NCBI GenBank assembly: GCA_025453975.1
Contig: JALOPI010000002.1
Coordinates: 62,001-126,000, forward strand
DNA from: Syntrophobacteraceae bacterium
Lineage (GTDB): Bacteria > Desulfobacterota > Syntrophobacteria > Syntrophobacterales > Syntrophobacteraceae
Direction of reading: 5' to 3'
DNA: 64,000 bases
Shown: one piece after another, positions 26,701 through 36,625 of the stretch
Numbering within the stretch: the first letter of the stretch is position 1
Layout of the letters: each line of letters opens with the position of its first letter
Made by a program: the position numbers and the translations under genes
Notes under the pieces: model-generated
Databases searched by the model: none
The model's input: only the letters and a program-made list of their open reading frames with translations
Told to the model about the DNA's origin: nothing

Positions 26701-28184
26701 CAGATCACCCCCTTCTGTTTCATTTCATTCACCTTGTTCTGACCCAGTCCAACCCATTTCAGGTAGATCTCGTAGTTGTCCTGACCCAGGTCACGGCCCA
26801 TCCATTTGCAGCGGAAGGGGGCGCGGAGCTGATACGACGACGGGCTGGATGCGATCAGCAGCGGGCCGTAATCGGTCTCGTGGACGTAGATCCAGGGTCG
26901 ATACTTGAAGTGGGGGAACTCGCAGACTTCGTCGATGAACATGACCGGCCCCGCCGCCAGCTGGTATTCGAGAAGCTTCGTTTCCGCCTCGACCCGGTTG
27001 GTGTCCCGGAGCCAGCGGGACGTCAGGGAGTAGGTCTTGATGAGGGCGTGGAGCGCGTTTCTGGCCCCCATCTCCTTGAGGAACGGGTCTTCGTGGATGA
27101 GACGGCCGAACTGGGTGAACTCACGCTCCAGGCAGAAGCCGATATTGTACCAGAGCTTGTCCGTCTGGCCGCCGATCATCATGTAGCCGTCTTTACAGGG
27201 ATTCCAGGCGTACTGGTTGAGGTTGGGGTCCCAGCCGCCGGACCGGGCCTTGATGCTCGCGTTGAATCCGTACCAGGTGATGTCGAAGTCCAGAATGTCC
27301 ATGAGGGTCTCGGCCCCCGTGACCTCGATCATCTGGCCCGTCCCGCCCAGCTCATCCCTCCAGTAGAGGGCCGCCAGGGCGTTGACGAAGCCCTGCCCGC
27401 CGGCGACGTAGTCCGCCAGCCAGATGCCCGATCGCGTGGGGTCCCCACCCCGTCCGCGGGGGAGCAGGTCCTGGGCCAGACCGGTGTTGTGGATCCACGA
27501 GTTGGCGCAGCTCGCGAAAGGCTCCAGCTCCCACTGGCCGAACTTGGACTGCTTGTCCTTCCAGGGGCCCCACTGGCCCATCATGCCGACCCAGATGTAG
27601 ACCATCCGGGGATTGGCTTCCTTGAGCTGCCGGTAGCCGATGCCGAGGCCATCCATGTAGCCGGGGGGCATGCCGTCGATGAGGACATCCACGTTCCTGG
27701 CCATCTTCTTGAAAATCTCGCGGCCGTCCTCGGTCTCGACATCCAGGGTGATGGCGTACTTGTTGACCATCTCGTTGACGAACTCCATGCCGCACTTCTC
27801 GCCCGTATCCCTGTTGGTCAGCATGTACTCTTCGCGGCCAAACGGCGTCAGCTTCCTGAGGGGATCGCCTCCGGGCGGCTCGATGGCCACCACCTCGGCC
27901 CCGGCCTCGCCAAACATCGAGGCGCAGAACTTGTGCCCCAGTCTCCAGAGCCCGATGTCCAGAACCTTCAGGCCCGAAAGGGCTTCATCCTTGGCATACC
28001 GCTTCTCGAAGCGCAGGTTGTCCTCGGCCCAGTCACAGAACTCCAGCGCCTTCCTCCGCTCGTACACCGGTTTGACCTGGTCGTAGGAAGGCGGCGGGGT
28101 GACCGGGTAGGGCCTGACATCCATATCCATCAGGCCAATGGTGTCGGCCCGGCTGTTGATTTCGATGTCTCGTTTTTCTGGCAT
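26700..28184 (-). CDS. class III CoA-transferase, 494 aa, partner subunit
   Basis: [120 protein letters not shown]. Confidence 0.85.
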   Translation of the reverse strand: MPEKRDIEINSRADTIGLMDMDVRPYPVTPPPSYDQVKPVYERRKALEFCDWAEDNLRFEKRYAKDEALSGLKVLDIGLWRLGHKFCASMFGEAGAEVVAIEPPGGDPLRKLTPFGREEYMLTNRDTGEKCGMEFVNEMVNKYAITLDVETEDGREIFKKMARNVDVLIDGMPPGYMDGLGIGYRQLKEANPRMVYIWVGMMGQWGPWKDKQSKFGQWELEPFASCANSWIHNTGLAQDLLPRGRGGDPTRSGIWLADYVAGGQGFVNALAALYWRDELGGTGQMIEVTGAETLMDILDFDITWYGFNASIKARSGGWDPNLNQYAWNPCKDGYMMIGGQTDKLWYNIGFCLEREFTQFGRLIHEDPFLKEMGARNALHALIKTYSLTSRWLRDTNRVEAETKLLEYQLAAGPVMFIDEVCEFPHFKYRPWIYVHETDYGPLLIASSPSSYQLRAPFRCKWMGRDLGQDNYEIYLKWVGLGQNKVNEMKQKGVI

Positions 28185-29081
28185 ACCTTACCTCCACTGT
28201 TTTGAACCCAACTCAAGCATTGATCCAAAGCTCTTCTCGGTCACAGAGGAGAACGGACTCCTCTCGAACAAGGCTTTTCACCTCCTTTCTGGCTGAAAGA
28301 CGGCCTGGATCGGAGTCGAGGCACAAACGACCATCTCCACGCATCATTGGCATGCCTCCCCCTGGGGTCCTTGCAGGCCTTGAATGGCCTCGCTTATGGC
28401 TTTCACTTGCGGTCTCAGACCACGGTATGGGGCGATGAAACCATTGTCAGGCTACCAGCGGGTCGTTTGCTTTCCGCAGCAGTGAGCAATGAGATCGATT
28501 GGGCAGATGGAGCTCGCAGAGGATTGGATTGATCCAGAGCAAAATCAATTTCCCGGGGAGATCGTGAGCGCTCCCCTTCAACCAGCCTTTTCACCTCCTT
28601 TCCAATCGAAAACGATACCAGGGGTGGCGGATTATGAAACGGCCGTATCGCGGCCCGGCGGTGAAGCGCGCACCTCCCCACCAGCGGAAAAAGGCCGCAA
28701 TACAGGCTATCCTGATCCGATAAACTGGTACCTGTAGACGACTCAGACGGGCATGGCGCGCATGGTCAACCTGCCAGCGGAATCACTTGCATGGCGCAGC
28801 GCTGAGAAATGAGATCACTTGAGCGAGCAAGGCTCGGAGGAGAGGTCGATCTTGGATTTCAGCTCGATGAGATGAGCCAATGTAGGTCTAGCGTCTTCAA
28901 AATACCCGACGGCATATGCATGTCAAGATAAAATGGAACTTGTGATCCTTTTCCTAAATCCCCGGTCATCCTCGATGGGCAATTTGCCTGGATCCGCGAG
29001 AATGCCCCCCAAAAAGGTGATTGATAATGATGCATTATGCGGGGCTTGGGCTTCCTTTCCGTGAATGGAGACAAAACCAGC

Positions 29082-29182
29082 GGGACGCTGATGAACGCTC
29101 ATGCGCTCTGATCTTCTGTGATTTCATCTTTCCGTTTCATTCATCAGCGTGAATCCGTCTTCATCATGAGAATCAACGTCCC
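29082..29182. repeat. 101-bp dispersed palindrome-ended repeat, copy 2
   Basis: GGGACGCTGATGAACGCTCATGCGCTCTGATC...ATTCATCAGCGTGAATC...CATCATGAGAATCAACGTCCC; same length and layout as 10090-10190. Confidence 0.75.
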
Positions 29183-29251
29183 CTCGCCGTTCTGATGCGA
29201 TACTCCCGACCCGGCCCCCATGAGCTTCAGACGCTCCTGTCGATGAGCACG

Positions 29252-30193
29252 TCACGCCGAAGATGTTCCCTCGAGTCGGTCCAGGGACCGAAGGCAGCGG
29301 GATGCATCATCGTAGGTGGGGCACAGAGCCAGAGCCCGCAGGTAATCCTGCCTCGCCCGATGGAAACGGCCCAGCCTCTGCCATGCCATTCCCCGATTGC
29401 AGTGGGACTCGCACGACTCCCCATGCAGCTGGATGGCCTCGGTATAGTCCGTTATGGCTCCCTCCATGTCCCCTTGAAGGAGCTTCATATTTCCCCTGTT
29501 ATTCAAGGCATTGGCGTAGCTCGGATGGATGCCCAGGGCCCGCTCATAGTCCGCCCTGGCGTCGGTGAGGCGTCCCTCCCTTTCATGCCTCAGTCCCCGG
29601 CTGTTGAGCACGCTCGCCGTGAGCATCATCAAGGGAAGCTCCTGGAAGCCCGCCGGGCTTTCCCGGTCGAAGCCCAGGGAATCCGTATGATCCATGTCGA
29701 TGATCCGGGATCCCACCCTCAGGCGGCTCATGAGATGATCCGAATCCGCCAGCAGCGAGAGATGGAGCCCCATGCGCACTGCAAGCACGGAATAGAGGGA
29801 GGTGAGCCCGATGCAGTTTCCGACGGTGCGGGTCGCGTCGGGATCGAGGTGGGCATCCACCACGTCGGTGAGCAGAAAATGCTCGCCGAATCGCCTCGGC
29901 TTGCTGGTCCAGAGATACTCAAAGAGATTCCGGGCGATGTCGGCTTGGAGGTAAAGGGGCGGAGCGTTCGGGGAGGCCCGGCGAGCCAGGCCGCAGCCCC
30001 GCAGGAATCGCCCGTGAATGTCATCGATCCGCCCCGCATGGCGGCGGATACCCTCATCCGCTGCCAGACCCGACAGGAGGAGCAGCTCCTCCTCCAGGGG
30101 GGCTGCCGCTCCCCCGACTTCATCGCCGCCTGTGAAATGGTCGCGGTCCGGGCCCACGGATCCCCTCGTCATGCGGGTGATGCAAGGCTCCAC
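29252..30193 (-). CDS. transglutaminase-like (SirB1-like) N-terminus plus C-terminal TPR repeats
   Basis: TVGNCIGLTSLYSVLAVRMGLHLSLLADSDHLMSRLRVGSRIIDMDHTD; TPRs ARADYERALGIHPSYANALNNRGNMKLLQGDMEGAITDYTEAIQLH. Confidence 0.65.
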   Translation of the reverse strand: MEPCITRMTRGSVGPDRDHFTGGDEVGGAAAPLEEELLLLSGLAADEGIRRHAGRIDDIHGRFLRGCGLARRASPNAPPLYLQADIARNLFEYLWTSKPRRFGEHFLLTDVVDAHLDPDATRTVGNCIGLTSLYSVLAVRMGLHLSLLADSDHLMSRLRVGSRIIDMDHTDSLGFDRESPAGFQELPLMMLTASVLNSRGLRHEREGRLTDARADYERALGIHPSYANALNNRGNMKLLQGDMEGAITDYTEAIQLHGESCESHCNRGMAWQRLGRFHRARQDYLRALALCPTYDDASRCLRSLDRLEGTSSA

Positions 30194-30329
30194 TCGCTGG
30201 CCACGAAGCTCCCGGCCTCATGTCGCGACGGGCCGAAAAAAGCTTGCCATCGGCCTGTCATGGCCAGACCCTCCGCAGCTCCCTTGCGGCCGGGCTTGAT
30301 TCAATGCCCGGTTCTCCGGGGAGGGACTC

Positions 30330-30701
30330 TCAGCGTTTCAGGATACCGACGGCCGTTTCATACACTTGGTCCGGATCCAGCGGCTTCGTGAGAGAGCCAT
30401 CCGCGCCGGCATCCAGGAAGTCCGCGTCTTCGTGCCCCTCACCGGACGTGAGCATGACGATGTGGGTATCCCGGACGCCGAGCTGGGTCTTGGCGGCCCG
30501 ACACACTTCGATCCCGTTCATCTTGGGCATGAGGACGTCCAGAAAAGCCACATCCGGTCGATGCTGGCGAATCGCCTCGACCGCTTCCATGCCGTTACCC
30601 GCCAGAATGAGCTCGACGCCTTCATCCTCAAGCTCCTGGAGCGTTTCTTCCATCATCTCCCTCACCTGGGGATCGTCGTCTGCAATGAGAATCTTGGACA
30701 T
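30330..30701 (-). CDS. response regulator (stand-alone receiver)
   Basis: MSKILIADDDPQVREMMEETL...RPDVAFLDVLMPKMNGIEV...HIVMLTSG...GADGSLTKPLDPDQV. Confidence 0.88.
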   Translation of the reverse strand: MSKILIADDDPQVREMMEETLQELEDEGVELILAGNGMEAVEAIRQHRPDVAFLDVLMPKMNGIEVCRAAKTQLGVRDTHIVMLTSGEGHEDADFLDAGADGSLTKPLDPDQVYETAVGILKR

Positions 30702-31227
30702 GCTCCCACCTCCCGTGATCGTGTTGTCCTGGACGCCGTCACCCGAGACTCCCGTCATGGAGCCTCCGGGATCCACCGGCCTCCCAGCCGTGCCAGGCTC
30801 ACTTCCCCCAGCGCTCGGAGGAGCGCCAGGGCATCAGCAGCTCCTTGCACGGGGCCGCGTTGGCTCGCTGGACCGCCTTGTGTTAATCGGGCGCGCGTGG
30901 CGAGGCGCACCTCTTCCCGAAGGCATGGAATCCCCAGCGAGATCCTCATGCTATCAGAATTGAGCCGCGCGGCAAGGGTGCTGAAGGGATGAAAGCGGTC
31001 TTGAGCCCCAGGGAGCCCGACGTCGGCTGGAATCACCATGGCGCTGGCTCACACGGCGCACCCCCGCCCGGCATGGGGCTGACTGCTTCCCTATGGCTCA
31101 CCAGCGGTTCGATTGGGATTACCTATTGGAATCACGGCGCATACCGAGATAAAGACATCTTCGTACATGGGGAGTCCGGGCTCGAACGGAGCATCGGCCG
31201 ATGGCGATGGTACAGGAAGGAAAGCTC

Positions 31228-32082
31228 ATGGCGGCACCCAAACTGGCTTTGTGTAACTTCATCCCGGACGTGGAAGCCCTCAGGCGGATGGCGTTGTCCC
31301 TTGGCTTTGACGGGGTGGACTGGACCTTCATGGTGGAGGGGCTGCCGTCCAATGAGGCGGAAGAGCGGGAACTGCGCCGCACGATTCAGGCCCTGAGCCC
31401 CCTGGAAGTCCGTTATCATTGCGCATTCAACGGTGTCGACCTGGGTGATGTCAGCCAGGACCGGGCTGAATCGGCCGTGGCCCTTTTCAGGCGAGCCTGT
31501 GAAACGGTGGCGGGCTTGGGCGGCCGCTATATGACCATCCACCTGGGCCTGGGACGGGTGGACTATGAGGATCTTTCGTGGGATCGCAGCGTGAAGCGGC
31601 TGGAGAGACTGGTCGCCCATGGCAGGGCGCTTGGGGTCCGCGTGTGCCTTGAAAATCTCGCGTCGGGGTGGTCCAGCCGGCCGGAGCTCTTCGAGAAGCT
31701 GGTCCGAAAATCGAACGCCTCCGTGACACTGGACATTGGGCACGCCCGCATGAGCCCTTCGGTCCAAAGCCAGCGCTTCGACCTCGAGGACCTGGTGACA
31801 CCGCACCATCGTAAAATATGCAACGCGCACATCTATCACGAAGAGCGTGCTGGTGGTCACACGGCCCCCGACTCCCTGGCGGACCTGGAAGACCGTCTCC
31901 ACCTCCTCACGTGCCTTCCGTGCGACTGGTGGGTCCTGGAGCTTCGGGAGGAGAGCGCCCTGCTCAAGACCCTCCAGGTGGTCAGGGAATTCCTTGGCTA
32001 TGGTCCCGACGATTCCCCGCCGGCCGGCACCCCCATCCCCTCCCCTTGCAGCAATCAATTAACGGGCTCGCTCAATCGTTGA
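31228..32082 (+). CDS. sugar phosphate isomerase/epimerase-like TIM-barrel protein
   Basis: LALCNFIPDVEALRRMALSLGFDGVDWTF, VAGLGGRYMTIHLGL, LGVRVCLENLASGWSSRPELFEKLV, SVTLDIGHARM; AGGAAGG before ATG 31228. Confidence 0.75.
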   Translation: MAAPKLALCNFIPDVEALRRMALSLGFDGVDWTFMVEGLPSNEAEERELRRTIQALSPLEVRYHCAFNGVDLGDVSQDRAESAVALFRRACETVAGLGGRYMTIHLGLGRVDYEDLSWDRSVKRLERLVAHGRALGVRVCLENLASGWSSRPELFEKLVRKSNASVTLDIGHARMSPSVQSQRFDLEDLVTPHHRKICNAHIYHEERAGGHTAPDSLADLEDRLHLLTCLPCDWWVLELREESALLKTLQVVREFLGYGPDDSPPAGTPIPSPCSNQLTGSLNR

Positions 32083-32281
32083 ACAATCCGGCCGAGCTCG
32101 CGGCCATGCCGACGCGGACCGCGGGAACGTGTGGTGATCGACCCCGACGCGCAAGCCTCTCCCGGCGTTGTATGTGGCATGGGTGAGAGATGCGGGGGAC
32201 TTCGATCTCCGCCTCATTGGGTGGAAAGGTTGGGAGAAGAAGCCAATCTTCTTCGGCGAAAAATCCCGTGTGCCTGTTGAT

Positions 32282-32365
32282 TGGCGCCTGGGGCAGGAAT
32301 CGAGCCCGCACGGGACCAAGCCCCAAGGGATTCTGCGCCCCTCCATGGACCCTCCACCGTGCCTT
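32282..32365 (-). pseudogene. degenerate tRNA-Leu remnant (3' half conserved)
   Basis: gcgcctggggcaggaatcgagcccgcacgggaccaagccccaagggattctg is near-identical to the 3' half of the intact tRNA-Leu at 33209-33296, but the anticodon arm and 5' half are not intact. Confidence 0.65.
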
Positions 32366-32757
32366 GCTCAGATACGCGAGAACATTGACCCAACAAGGTT
32401 TTGTGGATAACCTGCCTTCATGTGAAAGCATCGAATGGTTCAGATGGCCATGATGCGGTATGTGCACGGGAACGAAACCGCGATGGTGGCGGCGCTCTCC
32501 ATGTTGGGTGTGGCCCGGGGTCGAGCGACGTGCTCCCTTTCAGAATGGTCAGCGAAGCCAGGCCATAACGTTCAAGGAGGTACGAAGCCATGAACGGAAG
32601 CGAAGCAGAACGGATCGAGGGGCAGTCTACGCCCACCCTGGAGGCAGCCGAGGTCTTGATCAAGGGTAAAGGGCTGATTCACCCTGGATGGGGGTAGGGC
32701 GGCCACTCGACGGGGAGGATTCCTGAAGGCTTCCATCGCTCCGAAGGAGAAGGTTTT

Positions 32758-33198
32758 ATGGACACATCGTATGACAAGGATTTCTATGAATGGACCCGGA
32801 AGAATGCTCAGCTCTTGCGCGAGGGGAGGCTTTCCGAGATCGATGCTGACAACCTGATAGAGGAACTGGAAGCCATGGGGCGAAGCGAGAAGAGAGCCTT
32901 CGTGAATCATCTTGCCGTGCTCATCGCTCACCTCCTCAAGTGGGAGCGCCAGCCTGGGCTGCGGTCGAAGAGCTGGCGATACACGATCCGGGAACAGCGC
33001 TCTCAGGTGACGGATATTCTGGAGGACAACCCGAGTCTCAAGCACTCGATGGGAGATCTGCTTTCAAAGGCATTCGGGAAAGCGATCCTGCGTGTTGCCA
33101 AGGAAACGGGCCAGGATGAGGATGCCTTCCCGGCTGCATGTCCCTACAGTGCTGGCGAGATCATGGATGCCGCATTTTACCCAGGTGAACAGACCTGA
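32758..33198 (+). CDS. DUF29-family protein
   Basis: YDKDFYEWTRKNAQLLREGRLSEIDADNLIEELEAMGRSEKRAFVNHLAVLIAHLLKWERQPGLRSKSWRYTIREQR is typical of DUF29. Confidence 0.88.
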   Translation: MDTSYDKDFYEWTRKNAQLLREGRLSEIDADNLIEELEAMGRSEKRAFVNHLAVLIAHLLKWERQPGLRSKSWRYTIREQRSQVTDILEDNPSLKHSMGDLLSKAFGKAILRVAKETGQDEDAFPAACPYSAGEIMDAAFYPGEQT

Positions 33199-33208
33199 GT
33201 ACGTGAAC

Positions 33209-33296
33209 TGGTGCCTGGGGCGGGAATCGAACCCGCACGGGGGCAAGCCCCAAGGGATTTTAAGTCCCTTGTGTCTACCGGTTCCACCACCCAGGC
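33209..33296 (-). tRNA. tRNA-Leu (anticodon UAA)
   Basis: Reverse strand GCCTGGGTGGTGGAACCGGTAGACACAAGGGACTTAAAATCCCTTGGGGCTTGCCCCCGTGCGGGTTCGATTCCCGCCCCAGGCACCA; class II variable arm, anticodon TAA, encoded CCA. Confidence 0.93.
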
Positions 33297-33503
33297 GTCG
33301 GTCCCTGTGGGAGCTTCTAGCACAGGGAATTCGGCGGACTCAAGAGAAAAGGCATGGGATGGCTTCGGCTCATCGAATGATTACACCATATTAGCAATGA
33401 CTGGGGTACGCGCCCCCGCCCGAGCGCCATCGGGCCCGGGGCATGGAAAGTCAGAGCCCCGGTCCTCTCGCAGCCGCCGCCCCTGCCTGGAACCGCAATG
33501 GAA

Positions 33504-34709
33504 TCAAGCCAGCTGCGGCTGTTCGAAAGCCTTGAGCACGATCTCGTCCGTTTTCCCATCGTTCCGCGCCACGGTGGGAATCAGGTGCTGGGGCTCTCCC
33601 AGCAGGAAGGCTCCCTTCTGGATGGATTCCTTGAGGATGGAGGCGATCTCCCGGGCCCTCACGTAGCTCGAAAGGGGCACCGTCGGAACTTCCTTCCCCT
33701 CCACCGTGATGACCCCGGAGCGGAGCTGAGCATACGTCACCTCGCACAGCGGGTCGGCGCGGCTGAAGCTGTAGTCCTTCACCTGAGTCACGATCTCGTC
33801 ATCGGAAACGCCGGTACTGCAGGCCAGGTCCTCATCCAGGATCGGGATGGGTATGCCGATGCCCAGGGCCAGGGAGCACCCGTAGCCCTGAAGACTCACC
33901 CCGATGAGCCACCTGGGATGCATCTGCTTGAGGTCGCCCAGCACCATGAGGGTGCCCGCGGGAGCCCTCGGAACACCGTTGGGCAAGCGCGGTATGCTGG
34001 GATTATGCTGGGAGCCATGCCAGACAATGTAGCCCTGCCCCCCCCCCAGAAAAATGCGTGTTCCCAGCCCAAGGGTCCGGTAGTAAGGGTCGTTCAGGAG
34101 GGGGCTCAGCTGCCCCGACGTGGAATAGTTGGCGTTTCCCAGGCGTGGCTTGAGGGTTCCCATGTAGGTGAAAATGGTCCGGTTGGACAGGTTGACGGCA
34201 CAGTTGTAGTTCTGATAGGCGTTTCTGGGATTACAGAGGACGGCATAGGGCAGATCGTCGAGGGTGACGGTCATCTCCACGGAGCGGTTGGGATAGCAGT
34301 CCGTTCCGTAGGCTTCCGCCTTGAGGCTCACGGACCTGCCCGCCACCAGATCGTGCAGCACATGCCCGCCGCCATATTCGAAGGCTCCGGGGCGGACCTT
34401 GTTGAGGGGGTCCTCCCGGGTCGGCTCCGTCGCTCCGATGTAGATGTCCACCGCCGCCAGACCGCCGTAGCCAGGCACATCGTTCAGGAGGACCTTGGCC
34501 GCCTTGATGGGAGGCTGGGTGTGACCAAAGTTGATGAAGGCTCCCGAGGAGCACATGGGTGCGAAAGTCCCCGTCGTCACCACATCGACATCGCGAGCTG
34601 CCTGGGCAGGGCCCTTTTTCCTGACAATCCCGGTCATTTCCTCGGCTGTCACCACGACAGCCTGGCCTTTTTTGATCTTCTCGTTGATTTCCTGATAGGT
34701 TTTGCTCAC
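33504..34709 (-). CDS. DUF39 homocysteine biosynthesis-type protein (aspartate semialdehyde sulfurtransferase-like)
   Basis: SKTYQEINEKIKKGQAVVVTAEEM...VTTGTFAPMCSSGAFINFGHTQPPIKAAKVLLNDVPGYGGLAAVDIYIGATE...; GTG start at 34709. Confidence 0.8.
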   Translation of the reverse strand: MSKTYQEINEKIKKGQAVVVTAEEMTGIVRKKGPAQAARDVDVVTTGTFAPMCSSGAFINFGHTQPPIKAAKVLLNDVPGYGGLAAVDIYIGATEPTREDPLNKVRPGAFEYGGGHVLHDLVAGRSVSLKAEAYGTDCYPNRSVEMTVTLDDLPYAVLCNPRNAYQNYNCAVNLSNRTIFTYMGTLKPRLGNANYSTSGQLSPLLNDPYYRTLGLGTRIFLGGGQGYIVWHGSQHNPSIPRLPNGVPRAPAGTLMVLGDLKQMHPRWLIGVSLQGYGCSLALGIGIPIPILDEDLACSTGVSDDEIVTQVKDYSFSRADPLCEVTYAQLRSGVITVEGKEVPTVPLSSYVRAREIASILKESIQKGAFLLGEPQHLIPTVARNDGKTDEIVLKAFEQPQLA

Positions 34710-34812
34710 TGTCCCCTTCCCGTCCGTTGATCGTGCACGCGCACTCCATAAGATACCCGCGTGGCGGGTGATCCCCTTGCCTCGCTCGACCCATGCAGGA
34801 GCCTTCAAGGGC

Positions 34813-35274
34813 TCACGATTGCTGAACGGGGGGCAGATAGGGCTCAAGCGCCTTCCGCAGCCTCTCGGGAAGTGCCCGGGACTGCCAGCTCTTGTCGATG
34901 GTGACGACGGTGGCCTGACCCTTGGCCACCAAGTCTCCCGACTCGGAATGATAGAAGTGAAATCCAAATGTTACCGCCTTGCTCTTGGCCTGGATGACGA
35001 ACACGGCCAGTCGCAGCGTTTCGCCATACCACACGGGGCGGTAGAAATCGCACGCAGCACCCGCCACCGGCAGGCCGTAACCTTCCTCGGAATTCCGGAA
35101 AAGCTCCTGAGGCGGCAGGCCAAGGACCCGGAGGAATTCCTCGATCCCGTGATGGCAGTAGCGGAAGTAAGAGGCGAAATAGACCACTCCGTAAGGGTCC
35201 GTATCGCCAAATCGGATCGTGACAGGGATCTCGACGCACTTCCCCGGGACGGCAACGGACGGCTCTCGGCTCAT
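34813..35274 (-). CDS. acyl-CoA thioesterase, 4HBT hotdog family
   Basis: IRFGDTDPYGVVYFASYFRYCHHGIEEFLR...YRPVWYGETLRLAVFV... Confidence 0.85.
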   Translation of the reverse strand: MSREPSVAVPGKCVEIPVTIRFGDTDPYGVVYFASYFRYCHHGIEEFLRVLGLPPQELFRNSEEGYGLPVAGAACDFYRPVWYGETLRLAVFVIQAKSKAVTFGFHFYHSESGDLVAKGQATVVTIDKSWQSRALPERLRKALEPYLPPVQQS

Positions 35275-35640
35275 GGCTTCCTCCTCGTGGGTCGTGGATG
35301 CAATCAGCTTGCTGGCCCGAAAAATTATAGGGGATCGGCCCCGGGGTTACAAGGTTTTAGCCTGACGAGGATTCCGATGGTGGGTGTGGCTTCGCTCTCC
35401 AGCGTCAGTAAGACTGGGGAGCCTCATGGAAATGGCGGCCGGGGTTGTCGTCCGGAGGCACTACCCTGTCCTTTCCGCGATGGAAAGACTCGAGGGCGGC
35501 CGAAGGAAGGTGGCTTCCTCGGCCCGTGGGCTCCTTGGTCGCCATGGCCTCCCTATGCCTGCCACGGGGCAGGGCTCACCCTCGGCCGAGGCCGACGGCT
35601 TCCGACCCCCTGCCTCCCAAGAGTCTTGTCCCGTGAAGCG

Positions 35641-36369
35641 TCAGGGCAAAAGCCCCAGCTCCGTGAGCTCGGAGCGTATGTAGCGCAGGGCGAGCCGAAG
35701 CAGGGCTTCGTCATTTTCGACCGCCTCCCGCACCGTCTCATCGTCCACCTCGACGGAGGACCGAAAATCCTCGTCGTGAATCATCTGGGCGAATCGATCG
35801 AGATCGTAGGCCAGGGAGAGAATGGAAGCAAGCGCCTCGCCGCGCATGCTGCCCGGTTGAGCATTCCGCGGCAGGACGGCCTGGAGCGCTTCGTCCATTT
35901 CCGCGTATGTCGCATCAATGCCCTGACTCTGGAGATAGAGGTCCACGCGCCGGGGGGTACCCTCTTTCAGCCCCAGGCATCGCTCCCTGCCGACGATCGT
36001 GCGATATTTACCCGGCTCGCGGGCCAGATCGAGAGGGTAGATCCGGCAGGCCCAGGGGCGATTCTCGTAGACGGAGCAGCCGTCCTCGGTGACCAGCCCG
36101 CACCGCAGCGTCTCCGGGTCCATGAGGAGCTGAACGAAGGGAATGTGAGAGGGAATGGCCAGGAACGACCGGGTGTATCGGGCCAGTACCTCACCGGATC
36201 GGATGCCAAGGGCGCGGCGGAGGCGCAGGATGTCATAAGGGGTCAGGTAGATGTTCACATCCTTGCAGCACTGGGTGAAGCACGGCAGTGTGTCGTGGCA
36301 GGAAAAGGAAAAGGTGCTCTCGGGGCTGAGAAGAGTCTCTTCCGTTTGTGGCTTTTCGTCTGCATTCAT
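35641..36369 (-). CDS. YkgJ-type cysteine cluster protein, paralog 1
   Basis: FSFSCHDTLPCFTQCCKDVNIYLTPYDILRLRRALGI...GLVTEDGCSVYENRPWACRIYPLD. Confidence 0.85.
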   Translation of the reverse strand: MNADEKPQTEETLLSPESTFSFSCHDTLPCFTQCCKDVNIYLTPYDILRLRRALGIRSGEVLARYTRSFLAIPSHIPFVQLLMDPETLRCGLVTEDGCSVYENRPWACRIYPLDLAREPGKYRTIVGRERCLGLKEGTPRRVDLYLQSQGIDATYAEMDEALQAVLPRNAQPGSMRGEALASILSLAYDLDRFAQMIHDEDFRSSVEVDDETVREAVENDEALLRLALRYIRSELTELGLLP

Positions 36370-36625
36370 GACGGTTTCCCGTTGATGGTTCGCGGATCAT
36401 GATCATTGGAGGCTGGAGGGCCCGACCGGCGAGCTGGGCAGGCCCTCTCTGCTCAAACGCGGGGCTGAATGAGCTTCCCATGGCTGGCGGCTCATTCAGC
36501 CCAAAGGATGATTCCCGTCTCCAGTGGCTGTTGTGCCCTGGTACCACCGGGCGCCGGGCTCGGTATTTTTTTCGAGTGGGGGGTTCCACCGCACGTCGAG
36601 GCGTCGGCTCCCCCCGGCGTGCTGA

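Noticed and set aside
24766-26742. 658-aa plus-strand ORF opposite the CoA-transferase gene
   Set aside because: Antisense shadow; the minus strand carries clear class III CoA-transferase motifs.
32168-32410. ORF encoding ...GQESSPHGTKPQGIL...
   Set aside because: Translation of a degenerate tRNA-Leu remnant; the same peptide pattern (GRESNPHGGKPQGIL) arises from the intact tRNA at 33209-33296.
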